The translations under genes and the position numbers were made by a program. A model generated the notes under the pieces. It saw only the letters and a list, made by a program, of their open reading frames with translations, was not told where the DNA came from and made no database searches. A stretch of DNA of 37,161 nucleotides from Prochlorococcus sp. AG-355-J23 (GTDB lineage Bacteria; Cyanobacteriota; Cyanobacteriia; PCC-6307; Cyanobiaceae): positions 1 to 37,161 of the forward strand of contig QCDR01000016.1 in the NCBI GenBank assembly GCA_003278705.1, given 5' to 3'. Below are positions 16,919-26,512 of this stretch, one piece after another (position 1 is the first letter of the stretch; each line of letters opens with the position of its first letter).

Positions 16919-18064
16919 ATGTCCAAATATATAAAATTTAATTTCTTAAACTCTGATGAAGAAGAAAGATATCAAAAACATTTGACCCTCAAAGAGATAG
17001 GTTATGAGGGCCAACTAAATCTTAAAAACAGCTCAGTATTATGCATTGGAGCAGGTGGGCTTGGTTCTTCCGTTTTGCTTTATCTAGCTGCAGCAGGAAT
17101 TGGGAGAATTGGAATAGTTGATAACGATCAAGTTGAAAAGTCTAATCTCCAGAGACAGATAATTCATGAAACAAATACTATTGGCAATCTTAAAATTGAT
17201 TCTGCTCGGGAAAGAATTGAAAAATTCAATCCTAATTGTGAAATATTAACCTTTTCAGAGAGAATTAATCCTAAAAATGCTCTTGAATTAATAAAGGAGT
17301 TTGATGTTATTTGTGATTGCTCGGATAACTTTGGCACAAGATATTTAATAAATGATTCATGCCTGATATTAAAAAAACCCCTAGTCTTTGGAAGTGTACA
17401 AGGCTTTGAAGGGCAAGTGAGTGTTTTCAATTTATATAAAAATAGTCCTAATTTAAGAGACTTACTTCCAGAATCACCTACAAAAAATGCTGTCCCTAGT
17501 TGTGCAGAATACGGGGTTGTAGGTGTTTCAACAGGTTTAATAGGAATTCTTCAGGTTAATGAAATTATCAAAATCATTTTGAAAAAAGGTGAAATTTTAG
17601 ATGGGACAATTTTAATTTTTGATCTATTTAATATGAATATGAAAAAATTACATCTAAAAAGTGATCAGTTAAATAAACGAATAAAAAATCTGTCTCAGTT
17701 TGAGAGCTTTTATAATAGTGATGAATATTGCGGAAAAAACGATGACATTAAAAGTATTAATGCTAATGACTTTAATAGTTTATACAAAGCAAAACCTAAC
17801 AAAATTCTTTTAATTGATGTTAGAGAAAATGAAGAGTTTTCTAAATCCGCAATAGAGGGATCTATCTCAATTCCCCTCAGCCATTTGAAGCAAGAATCTG
17901 ACTTAAAATTTATTCAAAAAGAAAGTTTAAATAAAGAGGTTTTCACTATATGTAAATCGGGGAAACGTTCTGAAAAAGCTTCAAGAATCTTGTCTAAATT
18001 CAAAATTCAGTCAAGATCTATTAAAGATGGCATCGAAAAGGTAAAAAAAATATTGAGCAATTAA
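16919..18064 (+). CDS. moeB: MoeB/ThiF-type adenylyltransferase with C-terminal rhodanese domain
   Basis: The 381-residue protein adenylates the C-terminus of a ubiquitin-like sulfur carrier (MoaD or similar). The ATP-binding GAGGLGSS is at residues 44-51, followed by NLQRQI, the CSDN motif and VPSCAEYGVVG with the catalytic-loop Cys. The C-terminal rhodanese domain ends with CKSGKRS, putting its sulfur-carrying Cys near residue 345. The first Zn CxxC pair of Escherichia coli MoeB is replaced by NLRDLLPE, as in other cyanobacteria. The fusion resembles eukaryotic MOCS3. A thiamine or thiolation role is possible besides Moco. Confidence 0.88.
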   Translation: MSKYIKFNFLNSDEEERYQKHLTLKEIGYEGQLNLKNSSVLCIGAGGLGSSVLLYLAAAGIGRIGIVDNDQVEKSNLQRQIIHETNTIGNLKIDSARERIEKFNPNCEILTFSERINPKNALELIKEFDVICDCSDNFGTRYLINDSCLILKKPLVFGSVQGFEGQVSVFNLYKNSPNLRDLLPESPTKNAVPSCAEYGVVGVSTGLIGILQVNEIIKIILKKGEILDGTILIFDLFNMNMKKLHLKSDQLNKRIKNLSQFESFYNSDEYCGKNDDIKSINANDFNSLYKAKPNKILLIDVRENEEFSKSAIEGSISIPLSHLKQESDLKFIQKESLNKEVFTICKSGKRSEKASRILSKFKIQSRSIKDGIEKVKKILSN

Positions 18065-18077
18065 TTTTTTTGAATAG

Positions 18078-19238
18078 TTAGTAATCTACACCTCTTTTCA
18101 AATCAACTCCCACATTTGCATAATGTTTATGACAAACCATTTCAGAGTAAACATCAGCTAGTTCAAAATATGAAGGTTCATTTTTACACCTCCCAGTAAT
18201 TACAACTTCAGTATCTGCTGGTTTTTTTAAGAGCGTTTGATGTATTGATTCCACAGGTAGCAACTCTAAATCAACAGTTGGATTCAATTCATCTAAAATA
18301 ATTGTTTTATACAAACCAGACAAAATAGCAGCTTTAGCAATTTCCCATGCTCTTTCAGCCTCAACATAATCAATTGGTTGTTGCTGACCTCTCCATACGA
18401 TAGCATCTCTGCCTGAACGCAAATGATCTACTAAATGAGGGTAACTCTCTCTCAAAGCTTCTATGGCAGCATCTTCGGTATAACCATTTCCACCTTTTAA
18501 CCACTGTAATATTAAAACTCTATGACTTTTATCTTGAGATATTCCTTTACCGATAGCTTGAAGAGCCTTACCGAGTGCACTTGTGGATTTACCCTTTCCT
18601 TCACCTGTATAAATCTCAATCCCACCAATTGAACTACTTTGTCTTGTTGGTTCTAATAAGTCTCCCATCAAACGTGGTTTCATTTCTGAATGGAGTTGAG
18701 ATATTCTTACCAAAGCGGGCGGGGCTGCCCTTCCAGTAATAATTATTTCTAATCCATCTGGACGATTTTGAAGAGCATCAACTACTTCATTGATATCAAG
18801 CATTCCTAAATCAAGAACTGGATTCAACTCATCAAGTACAACTACAGAATAAAGAGAACTAGCAATTGCTCCTTTAGCAATATTCCAACCTCTTTCAGCC
18901 TCACCAACATCAAACTTTGTTACTTGGTCAGCAGTAAAGAATTCAGATCTTCCTGTTCTTACATGATCAATTAAATGTGGAAACCCTCTTTGTAAAGCCT
19001 CTATAGCTGAATCCTCGTCATATGGCCTCTCTGGGCCTTTTAAAAATCTTAAAAGTAAAACTCTTGACTGTCTTTTTTCGCATATTCCTAATCCTATTGT
19101 CCTGAGAACTACTCCCAATGCAGCCTGACTTTTTCCCTTACCCTCTCCATCGTAAATATGTAATTGTCCTATTGATCTCTCTTGACTGTCATTTGCTGTG
19201 ACAATTCCAATTCCTCTATTTCTACTCGTATTCGTCAC
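18078..19238 (-). CDS. Tandem CobO-like (cobalamin adenosyltransferase) P-loop protein
   Basis: The 386-residue protein contains two CobO/BtuR-like domains in one chain. Domain 1 has the P-loop DGEGKGKSQAA (residues 30-40), VVVLDELNP (about 133-141) and EIIITGR. Domain 2 has TGEGKGKSTSA (212-222), IILDELNP, VVITGR and a CobO-like tail ending GVDLKRGVDY. Normal CobO is about 180-230 residues with one domain, using an inverted P-loop to adenosylate corrinoids. Domain 1 lacks the GIDY-type tail. Corrinoid adenosylation is plausible but unproven, and a separate standard CobO could exist elsewhere. Confidence 0.75.
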   Translation of the reverse strand: MTNTSRNRGIGIVTANDSQERSIGQLHIYDGEGKGKSQAALGVVLRTIGLGICEKRQSRVLLLRFLKGPERPYDEDSAIEALQRGFPHLIDHVRTGRSEFFTADQVTKFDVGEAERGWNIAKGAIASSLYSVVVLDELNPVLDLGMLDINEVVDALQNRPDGLEIIITGRAAPPALVRISQLHSEMKPRLMGDLLEPTRQSSSIGGIEIYTGEGKGKSTSALGKALQAIGKGISQDKSHRVLILQWLKGGNGYTEDAAIEALRESYPHLVDHLRSGRDAIVWRGQQQPIDYVEAERAWEIAKAAILSGLYKTIILDELNPTVDLELLPVESIHQTLLKKPADTEVVITGRCKNEPSYFELADVYSEMVCHKHYANVGVDLKRGVDY

Positions 19239-19346
19239 TTGAACAAAATTAATAAATTTAATTTAAGATATAAATAAGAATATTATTAAAGATTTAATAA
19301 TAAATTCAACCTATTCATAAGTAATTTGAATTTTAAAGTAATTAGC

Positions 19347-20171
19347 ATGTTCAATCAACTAGAAATTCTCTCTGATGAACAAAGTGAAAAACTTTATACA
19401 ATTAGAAGATACATTAAGAATCTTGATAGTGTTTGTATTGCTTATTCCGGAGGAGTTGACAGTACACTAGTAGCATCATTAGCATTCGAGCAATTAGGTA
19501 ACAAAGCAATTGCTGTAACTGGTATTTCTCCTGCATTAGCCAATACTCTTCGCGAAGAAGCAAGAAGGCAAGCAAAATGGATTGGGGTAAAGCATTTAGA
19601 AATTAAAACATTTGAATTAGACCAATCAAGTTACAGTGAAAATCCAAAGGATAGGTGCTTTGCATGCAAAAAAGAGCTTCACAAACATACAACCTACATC
19701 TCAAAAAAACTCAATTACAAGATTGTTTTAGATGGAGTTAATCTAGATGATCTTAAAGATTACAGACCAGGTATACAAGCCTCAAAACAAGCAGGAGTTA
19801 TCTCTCCCCTTGCAAAATTTAAAGTCTCAAAACAAGATATTAGGGACATATCAAGAGCATTGGGTTTTCCATGGTGGGATAAACCTGCTCAACCTTGCTT
19901 ATCATCAAGATTTCCTTATGGCCATGAAATAACTAGTGAGAGGCTAAAAATGGTTGAGAAAGCAGAAGAATATCTGAAAGAATATGGACTATCGGAGGTT
20001 AGAGTTCGTTGCCAAGGTTCAACTGCAAGAATAGAAATTCCCCAAGATGAGTTAAAGCATTTTTTTAATAAATATGATTTTAGTGAGTTAGTTCAATATT
20101 TTTCTAATTTAGGATTTAATTGCACAAGTTTGGATCTTGAGGGACTTGTAAGCGGAAAATTAAATAGGTAA
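19347..20171 (+). CDS. LarE-like ATP-dependent sulfur transferase
   Basis: The 274-residue protein is a PP-loop ATP pyrophosphatase of the LarE family with SGGVDST at residues 34-40. LarE adenylates and sulfurates the nickel-pincer precursor of lactate racemase. Cysteines C104 and C107 (RCFACK) plus C184 (PCLSSRFPYG) form a three-Cys set; in related LarE proteins such a set can hold an Fe-S cluster, while C184 corresponds to the sacrificial Cys. I start at the ATG at 19347 rather than the TTG at 19326. No larA, larB or larC is nearby. Confidence 0.8.
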   Translation: MFNQLEILSDEQSEKLYTIRRYIKNLDSVCIAYSGGVDSTLVASLAFEQLGNKAIAVTGISPALANTLREEARRQAKWIGVKHLEIKTFELDQSSYSENPKDRCFACKKELHKHTTYISKKLNYKIVLDGVNLDDLKDYRPGIQASKQAGVISPLAKFKVSKQDIRDISRALGFPWWDKPAQPCLSSRFPYGHEITSERLKMVEKAEEYLKEYGLSEVRVRCQGSTARIEIPQDELKHFFNKYDFSELVQYFSNLGFNCTSLDLEGLVSGKLNR

Positions 20172-20177
20172 ATATTG

Positions 20178-20612
20178 TCAAACAACCGTTCTGATCTGTT
20201 TAGCGACTGCTGAGGGTGGATTTCGCTCAATGACACGCAAAGAATGTTCTTTAGCCATCAAAGATTCAATTAAATATTGACTAGCCAGTTCAGGCATCAT
20301 ATTTTGACCACATGTAAAAATATCGACTGCCGAATAATTAGATTCAGGCCAAGTATGTATTGAAATATGTGATTCTGCCAGTAATGCAATTGCCGTAACC
20401 CCTTGAGGCTCAAATTTATTACTTATCAAATTCAAAACTGTTGCATTTGCCAATTTAGCAGCTCTATTTAAAATACAGCGCAAAAAGGATTCGTCATTTA
20501 ATTTTTCGCGATCGCATTTATAAAGTTCCAACAAAAGGTGTTTACTTTGATGACCCAATTTTTGCTCATCACTTAACGAACTTAAAATTTGACTTTTTTT
20601 GTAGATTTCCAT
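20178..20612 (-). CDS. speD: S-adenosylmethionine decarboxylase proenzyme
   Basis: The 144-residue bacterial class (SpeH-type) proenzyme decarboxylates AdoMet to supply aminopropyl groups for spermidine. The self-cleavage and pyruvoyl site is in LLAESHISIHTWPE, with Ser81 becoming the pyruvoyl group, and SAVDIFTCG contains the conserved catalytic Cys. It lies 52 bases downstream of recF on the same strand and converges with the LarE gene (6 bases apart). Confidence 0.93.
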   Translation of the reverse strand: MEIYKKSQILSSLSDEQKLGHQSKHLLLELYKCDREKLNDESFLRCILNRAAKLANATVLNLISNKFEPQGVTAIALLAESHISIHTWPESNYSAVDIFTCGQNMMPELASQYLIESLMAKEHSLRVIERNPPSAVAKQIRTVV

Positions 20613-20664
20613 TTAAGAAATTTATATGAAATTAAGATTAGCTAAAAATCGTGCCTTTTTTAAA

Positions 20665-21759
20665 TTATAAGTGAATCATTTGTGACGAGTCTAAGAAAGA
20701 CTGATTAAATTTATCTAAATGTGTCGCACTTATAAAACATTGACTATCTTTACCAACAGAATTTAATAATAAATTTTGCCTGGTTAAATCTAATTCCGCC
20801 AAGACATCATCCAATATAAGTATTGGAGGAACATTTAATGTTTTAGTTAATAAATCGAGTTCAGCCATCTTTAAAGCCAAGATAAAAGTTCTTTGCTGTC
20901 CTGAGGAACCATATTTTCTAACTGAAACATTATTGATTAGAAACTCAATATCATCACGATGAGGGCCAAAATTACATTTACCAGTCAATGCTTCTATTGA
21001 ACGCTGATTTAAGAGTTGTTCTGCTATTTTTTTACTAATCACTTCTTCTTCTTCTTCTTCTTCTGGACTTATATTTTGTATCCCCGAAAGATAATTTATG
21101 TCTATTTGCTCTTGAGATTTACTTAAATGATTATGCCAATATTCAACATATGGTTTTATTTTTAATAAAGCTCTTCTTCTGCGCCTAAAAATTCTTGTGC
21201 TTATTATTGACATTTGAATATCAAAACTTTCAACAATATCTGTGGATTGGGTTTTTAAGAAACTTTCCGAACGCCAAAAATGACTTCTTTGTTTTAAAAG
21301 CCTATTAAATCTACTTATCAGGTCTGAATATACTGGTTCAAGCTGAGATACGACTTTATCAATCCATGTTCTTCGATAACTTGGTTCACTTCTAACAATA
21401 TCTATATCATTAGAACAGAAACATACACTCCGAATATAATGCTTTATTTCACTCTGTTTTTTCAAGATTGATTCATTAACATAAATTCTTTTAGGCCCTT
21501 TTCGGAATAAATTTAACTTTAGATCGTCTTTAAAATTTATTTGTCCAATAACTACAGCCATATCACTATCGTTCTCTATTAAATCCTTATCACTTAGTGC
21601 TCTATTAGATTTTAATTGACTTAAAAATTCAACCGATTCAAGTAAATTTGACTTGCCAACACCGTTGCAGCCAAGAACAATTGCTCTTTGCTCTTTTAGA
21701 TCAATTTCAAAACTTTTATGGTTCCGAAAATTTTTAATTTTTAATTTATTTAAAAAAAT
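20665..21759 (-). CDS. recF: DNA replication/repair protein RecF, non-canonical start
   Basis: RecF is an ABC-type ATPase that helps load RecA at gapped DNA. The first ATG in frame (21561) would omit the Walker A motif, yet the frame continues upstream with LGCNGVGKSN and with FLNKLKIKNFRN, which matches the family N-terminus. Between the upstream stop and Walker A there is no ATG, GTG, TTG or CTG codon. The ATT at 21757-21759 falls exactly where family members start, giving 364 residues. LILDDVLAELD is Walker B. A run of seven Glu from a GAA-type repeat (21042-21062 region) lies near residue 235. Confidence 0.85.
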   Translation of the reverse strand: MFLNKLKIKNFRNHKSFEIDLKEQRAIVLGCNGVGKSNLLESVEFLSQLKSNRALSDKDLIENDSDMAVVIGQINFKDDLKLNLFRKGPKRIYVNESILKKQSEIKHYIRSVCFCSNDIDIVRSEPSYRRTWIDKVVSQLEPVYSDLISRFNRLLKQRSHFWRSESFLKTQSTDIVESFDIQMSIISTRIFRRRRRALLKIKPYVEYWHNHLSKSQEQIDINYLSGIQNISPEEEEEEEVISKKIAEQLLNQRSIEALTGKCNFGPHRDDIEFLINNVSVRKYGSSGQQRTFILALKMAELDLLTKTLNVPPILILDDVLAELDLTRQNLLLNSVGKDSQCFISATHLDKFNQSFLDSSQMIHL

Positions 21760-21836
21760 TTTTTTTGTGCATTCATTAATTAAATTAGCTAAGTTTAAAA
21801 TATTTAGATTTTCTTTAAAGAAATTGAAAAATTAAA

Positions 21837-21910
21837 GGGCATGTAGCTCAGTTGGATAGAGCATCAGATTCCGGTTCTGAGAGTCGGGGGTTCGAATCCC
21901 TCCATGCTCG
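21837..21910 (+). tRNA. tRNA-Arg (CCG)
   Basis: The cloverleaf is complete: acceptor GGGCATG/CATGCTC with one G-U pair, D-arm GCTC...GAGC, anticodon stem TCAGA/TCTGA with loop TTCCGGT (anticodon CCG), and T-arm GGGGG TTCGAATC CCTCC, with discriminator G. CCA is not encoded. It lies opposite to and between recF (starting 77 bases to the left) and the GNAT-like gene. Confidence 0.97.
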
Positions 21911-21921
21911 TAGAATGATTT

Positions 21922-22368
21922 TTAAAGTTTATATCCCATTACTCTTATTCCATTGGGATCTAGTATAAATCCATTTTCCTCTAAACTTAAAAACGAAGAT
22001 ACTGGAGCCTGTACAGAAATACTGCATCCAGGCATTTCTCTATTTATTTTCTCAAGAGTTACTTGAAGCAATATTGAATAAAAAAGTTGCTGATTATTCC
22101 CTGGCAATGCACTTAAATTCCACAAGTTAGCATTCAATCCCCTGTCGGACGTTACCCTTACAAAGCCATATAATTTATTCTTTAATTCATTCTGTATGGT
22201 AAAAAAGAAATTACTTTTTTGAATAGCCTCAGAAAGAGGTTTTATTGGAAATGTCTCGCAACCAGAATTTGCTAAAAGTTTGTTAACTTCTTTAGCTAAT
22301 GGAATTTGAGAAGAGTTAACAAAATAACCTTCTGGAAGAACAAGTTTTTTTTTAGGAAAATACTGCAA
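21922..22368 (-). CDS. GNAT-like N-acetyltransferase domain protein
   Basis: The 148-residue protein has a partial GNAT fold signature: LYGFVRVTSDRGLNANLWNL (about residues 66-85) resembles the beta-strand segment of acetyltransferases, followed by LSALPGNNQQLFYSILL in place of the usual RxxGxG acetyl-CoA loop. The loop is therefore degenerate and activity is uncertain. It starts 3 bases after the ppc stop and is very likely cotranscribed with ppc. The substrate cannot be inferred. Confidence 0.6.
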   Translation of the reverse strand: MQYFPKKKLVLPEGYFVNSSQIPLAKEVNKLLANSGCETFPIKPLSEAIQKSNFFFTIQNELKNKLYGFVRVTSDRGLNANLWNLSALPGNNQQLFYSILLQVTLEKINREMPGCSISVQAPVSSFLSLEENGFILDPNGIRVMGYKL

Positions 22369-22371
22369 TTA

Positions 22372-25341
22372 TCAACCTGTATTTCTCATGCCAGCTGCTA
22401 TCCCATTAATAGTTAAAAGTGCTCCCCTTAATAGTTCACTTCTGCTGTAAGCCCTTCTAGATTCATCTTTATCTATAATAAATTCGCTTATTGGAGGTTG
22501 TCTTGTCTGGTCTCTTAATCTTCTAAGAAGTGAAACCTGCAAAAACCCTAATGGAATAATTGTCTTATTTCTCAAGCTTACTGATGATTTCAAGTCTCTA
22601 TCAGATTCTAGGAGCTTATTTTTACCAGTAATTTCAAGTATTAAAGATTTTGTAAGATTATATTCTTTAGAAATTACTTCAAAAATATCATCAAAGGAAT
22701 CCTTATTTTCCTTACTGCCAAGAGTATCAACATAATATCTAGCAACTTCCAAATCAACCTTAGATAATGTCATTTCTACCTTAGATATGAGCATTCTAAA
22801 AAATGGCCATCTTTGATGCAGCACTCTTAATAATTCAATTTGTTGTGGATCTGAATTTAATTCAGATGACAATGCAGTGCCTACTCCAAACCAACTTGGC
22901 AAAAGAAATCTACTTTGTGTCCAACCAAATACCCATGGAATAGCTCTTAAACTTGACAAATCTTTTGCACCTTTTTTTCTTCTAGCAGGTCTACTAGATA
23001 TCTGTAATTTACTTATTTCTTCTATGGGAGTGACCTCTTGAAAGAAATTTAACAGATCAGGATTCTCATGCACTAATTTTCTATAATGAGACCTTGATGT
23101 TTCTGCCAGCCGAGACATTAATTGATTCCATTCAGGAGTAGCGTCAAGTCTATTATTTACCAAACTATTTTGAATTACCGCTGTAGTTACAGTCTCAAGA
23201 TTGTACAAAGCCAGTTCGGGAAGACTATATTTAGAAGCTAAAACTTCACCTTGTTCTGTTATTTTTATTCGCCCTTTTAAAGTGCCGCTTGGTTGAGCCA
23301 ATATTGCCTGATAGGCTGGTCCTCCTCCTCTCCCTACAGAACCACCTCTTCCATGAAAAAGTCTTAGCAATATATTATTTCTACTTGAGAGATTTTGAAG
23401 AGCTATTTGGGCTCTATGAATTTCCCAATTACTAGAAACAAACCCTGAATCTTTATTGCTATCAGAATATCCAAGCATTAATTCTTGCAGAGGTTTAAAA
23501 GATTCTCCTACTTTTGGCAATAATGATCTATAGAAATCTAATTTAAACAACTTTTCCATTACTTCTGGTGCTCTTTTAAGGTCTTCCACAGTTTCAAAAA
23601 GAGGAACAACTAATAATTTTGACTTTTGTGAATTTTGATCAAGAAGTCCCATTTCTTTTGCCAATAAGAGAACTTCAAGCAAATCAGATGCACTATGACT
23701 CATTGAAATCACATAAGAATGACAAATGCGACTTCCAAATTCTTGCTGTAGTCTCTTAACCATTTTAAAAACTGAAAAAGTTTCTTCTGTAGTTTTTGTC
23801 CAGTTAACGTCAGAGGGAATTAAAGGCCTTTTTGTATTTAATTCGTTTATAAGCCATTTAATTTTCTCTTCCTCGGACATTTGGTCATATTGAACAGATA
23901 AATCAAGATAATTTGTAAGCTCTTGTATAGCGTCACTATGTCTTGTACTCTCTTGACGAATATCTAAACTTGCCAAAGAAAATCCAAAAATATGAACCTG
24001 AGTAAGTAAAGTATTTACGGACTCACAAGTTAAATCTGTACTAATCAAGCTATTTTTAATTAGTTCGAGATCATAAGTAAATTCGTTTACTGACTTGTAA
24101 TATAAGTTTTCAACTTTATCCAGATTTTTGTTATCAGTTTCTCCCTCCAAGTCAAATTTCCACCCACTATCAGCTAATAAATTATTTCTTTCTTGTGTTA
24201 ACCTTAGTTTTTCTAAAATATAACTTAATTTTAATCTATAGGGTTCTGATCTATATCTTGTAGCTCTAGCTTCATATATTTCAGGGAACTTAACCCTGTC
24301 AGTTTCGAGTGACTCTAATAGGGAGGAACTGACTTGACTCCATTGCATCGACACACTTAATTGATCTCTAAGATTAGACGTCGCAATAATATATCTTTCC
24401 AACATCAACTGCCTTTGATAGCAAGCAGTTCTCCATGTTATCTCCGGAGTGACCGATGGATTACCATCCCTATCAGAGCCTACCCAAGAACCGAAGTTAC
24501 AAAAAGATTCTGAGGGCAACTGAACATCTGGATAATTTTCGGTAAGTGCTTCAGCGATCCTGCCTCTCAATTGAGGCATCGCATTAAATAAAACTTGCTG
24601 AAAATAATGCAAGGCATAATCAACTTCATCTAAAACTGAAGGTTTAAATTGATGTAATTCATCTGTTCTCCACCAAAGTCTTACTTCCTCTTTTAATTGG
24701 GTTTTTAAAGAAATTATTTCTTCTTTTGTTAGAAATTGCTCAATCTGTATTTTTTTTAACAAATTTGCTACTCTTGTTTGCTTATGTCTAATCGTATGTC
24801 TTACGATCTCCGTCGGATGTGCAGTAAAAACTAAACGAATGTCCATTTCCTGCAATAACTCCTCTAATTTTCCTGGTGGTACATTTAATTTCCTTAGCCT
24901 GTAAAAAAGTTCTCTAAAAGTTACTGGGGCATTTTGCCTAGCCAATGCTGGGGCAAAAGGATCAAGATTGTCGGGCGATTTTTGAACATCCTTATTGGTA
25001 AAGCTTTGAATATATCTATCTTCCTCAACTCTTTGCTCCAATATATTCACGAGTTGAAAATATAATGAAAACGCCCTTGCTGCTGCTATAGATTCTGCTA
25101 AATCCATAGAATTTACAATATCAACTATTTCATTTTTGAAAGTTTTTGAACTTTCACCGTCAATTTGTTTTGAATAACTTAATTCTTTAAGCTGTATCAA
25201 TCTCTCTGCTTGATCATCTGGGCATTCTTCTCTGAGCACAGATTCCCAGAGATCTTCAATTAAAAGACGATTTTTATCAAGTGGATCATTGTTACTTATC
25301 AGATCCACGTTATTATTTTTTACTTGTCGAAAAGATTCCAT
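22372..25341 (-). CDS. ppc: Phosphoenolpyruvate carboxylase
   Basis: At 989 residues this is a full-length PEP carboxylase, which adds bicarbonate to PEP to make oxaloacetate for anaplerosis. The catalytic TAHPTE is at residues 173-178, with [24 protein letters not shown] and the C-terminal [10 protein letters not shown], which ends in Gly as in the family. [17 protein letters not shown] is also intact. The phosphorylatable N-terminal Ser motif of plant C4 enzymes is absent. It lies 61 bases after gshA. Confidence 0.97.
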   Translation of the reverse strand: MESFRQVKNNNVDLISNNDPLDKNRLLIEDLWESVLREECPDDQAERLIQLKELSYSKQIDGESSKTFKNEIVDIVNSMDLAESIAAARAFSLYFQLVNILEQRVEEDRYIQSFTNKDVQKSPDNLDPFAPALARQNAPVTFRELFYRLRKLNVPPGKLEELLQEMDIRLVFTAHPTEIVRHTIRHKQTRVANLLKKIQIEQFLTKEEIISLKTQLKEEVRLWWRTDELHQFKPSVLDEVDYALHYFQQVLFNAMPQLRGRIAEALTENYPDVQLPSESFCNFGSWVGSDRDGNPSVTPEITWRTACYQRQLMLERYIIATSNLRDQLSVSMQWSQVSSSLLESLETDRVKFPEIYEARATRYRSEPYRLKLSYILEKLRLTQERNNLLADSGWKFDLEGETDNKNLDKVENLYYKSVNEFTYDLELIKNSLISTDLTCESVNTLLTQVHIFGFSLASLDIRQESTRHSDAIQELTNYLDLSVQYDQMSEEEKIKWLINELNTKRPLIPSDVNWTKTTEETFSVFKMVKRLQQEFGSRICHSYVISMSHSASDLLEVLLLAKEMGLLDQNSQKSKLLVVPLFETVEDLKRAPEVMEKLFKLDFYRSLLPKVGESFKPLQELMLGYSDSNKDSGFVSSNWEIHRAQIALQNLSSRNNILLRLFHGRGGSVGRGGGPAYQAILAQPSGTLKGRIKITEQGEVLASKYSLPELALYNLETVTTAVIQNSLVNNRLDATPEWNQLMSRLAETSRSHYRKLVHENPDLLNFFQEVTPIEEISKLQISSRPARRKKGAKDLSSLRAIPWVFGWTQSRFLLPSWFGVGTALSSELNSDPQQIELLRVLHQRWPFFRMLISKVEMTLSKVDLEVARYYVDTLGSKENKDSFDDIFEVISKEYNLTKSLILEITGKNKLLESDRDLKSSVSLRNKTIIPLGFLQVSLLRRLRDQTRQPPISEFIIDKDESRRAYSRSELLRGALLTINGIAAGMRNTG

Positions 25342-25402
25342 ATAATCATTATGTCACAATTGAAAATATTCATATTGAAGTTTATTTAAATAATCAAACA
25401 TT

Positions 25403-26512
25403 CTAGGCCTCACTCCTAATCATATCTTCGATAGAAATTTTTATTATCTGTTCAATAGAAAGCCCTTTTTCATATTGATTTATCCATTTCATAGATTGAT
25501 TACCTTCTTCAAGCACTTTATAGATAGGATCTAAAAGATGTTTCATACCAAAATTTTCTGCTGTGGAAGATAAATCTGATAATAAGTTTTGAATCCACTC
25601 TCTACAAATAATTTTTTTGCCATCTTGCCAGTTAATTAACTCTGAATTCAGACTATCTTTAGCAGCATTAATTTCATTTTGATCACATATTTCTGACAAC
25701 TCATCCATAGAAAAACTACTAGCATTCATCGGATCTAAGGTATTCATATTTTCAAAAAGATTTAAAATCCTTAGTTCTATCATGGCCGTTATCCCTAAAA
25801 GCAGATTAATATCGTAAACAAAATCACAAATTCTTAATTCCAAACGATCAAGAATCAAAGGTCTTTGGGGACCATTTGGTCGGATTGACGACCAAAAATG
25901 TCTAATATTTTGCATGTTTTTATTAGATATATTTTGCTCTATCCAGTCGATATAAGAATTATGATTTACAAAAAAAGGTACCCTGCTAGGTGTTTTAGGA
26001 AACTGGATCCATCTCTGAGAGTGATTATTCGTAATTTTATTATTTAAAAAAGGTGAACTAGCACTTAAAGATAGATATAGAGCAGCCTCAGATCTTATAA
26101 GTCTTATAGCTGTAAAAAGTTTATCTAAATCATCTATTCCTATGTTTATATGGACACTTGAAGTTGCAATAGATATTCCATAATTATCTTGAATAAATTG
26201 ATGATAAACGTTGTCAATATCAGATCTTTGAAATTGAATATCGTGTTTAAAACAAAGAGTGGATGAAGGAATGATTGTTAAATTTTTAGTATTTAGCCAC
26301 TGCCTTAACTTTTTTCTTGGAGTTTTTAATTTCTCATATAAATAACCATAGTCTTTTTCAGGCGTTGTTATGTATTCAACGTTTCTATTATCTGGCTCTT
26401 TTACAAAATCAGGGAAATTTTTCTCAATTTCAGCCGAAACACCAATATGAGAATTTAAAGAACCTGTGAAAAGTTCCACCTCAAAACCCTTATAAAGATT
26501 ATTTTGACTCAT
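25403..26512 (-). CDS. gshA: Glutamate-cysteine ligase, cyanobacterial type
   Basis: The 369-residue protein fits the cyanobacteria-specific family of putative glutamate-cysteine ligases, the first step of glutathione synthesis. Visible features are KGFEVELFTGS at the start, SVHINIGIDD, and LRSEAALYLSLSASSP with LILDRLELRICDFVYDI, which contain the ATP and metal ligands of the GCS2-like fold. Its ATG directly abuts the trpE stop, so the two are probably translated from one mRNA. Biochemical function is from family assignment. Confidence 0.85.
   Translation of the reverse strand: MSQNNLYKGFEVELFTGSLNSHIGVSAEIEKNFPDFVKEPDNRNVEYITTPEKDYGYLYEKLKTPRKKLRQWLNTKNLTIIPSSTLCFKHDIQFQRSDIDNVYHQFIQDNYGISIATSSVHINIGIDDLDKLFTAIRLIRSEAALYLSLSASSPFLNNKITNNHSQRWIQFPKTPSRVPFFVNHNSYIDWIEQNISNKNMQNIRHFWSSIRPNGPQRPLILDRLELRICDFVYDINLLLGITAMIELRILNLFENMNTLDPMNASSFSMDELSEICDQNEINAAKDSLNSELINWQDGKKIICREWIQNLLSDLSSTAENFGMKHLLDPIYKVLEEGNQSMKWINQYEKGLSIEQIIKISIEDMIRSEA

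Noticed and set aside
19326..19346. TTG start of the LarE gene giving 7 extra residues
   Set aside because: An ATG at 19347 gives the normal family start and needs no rare initiation codon.
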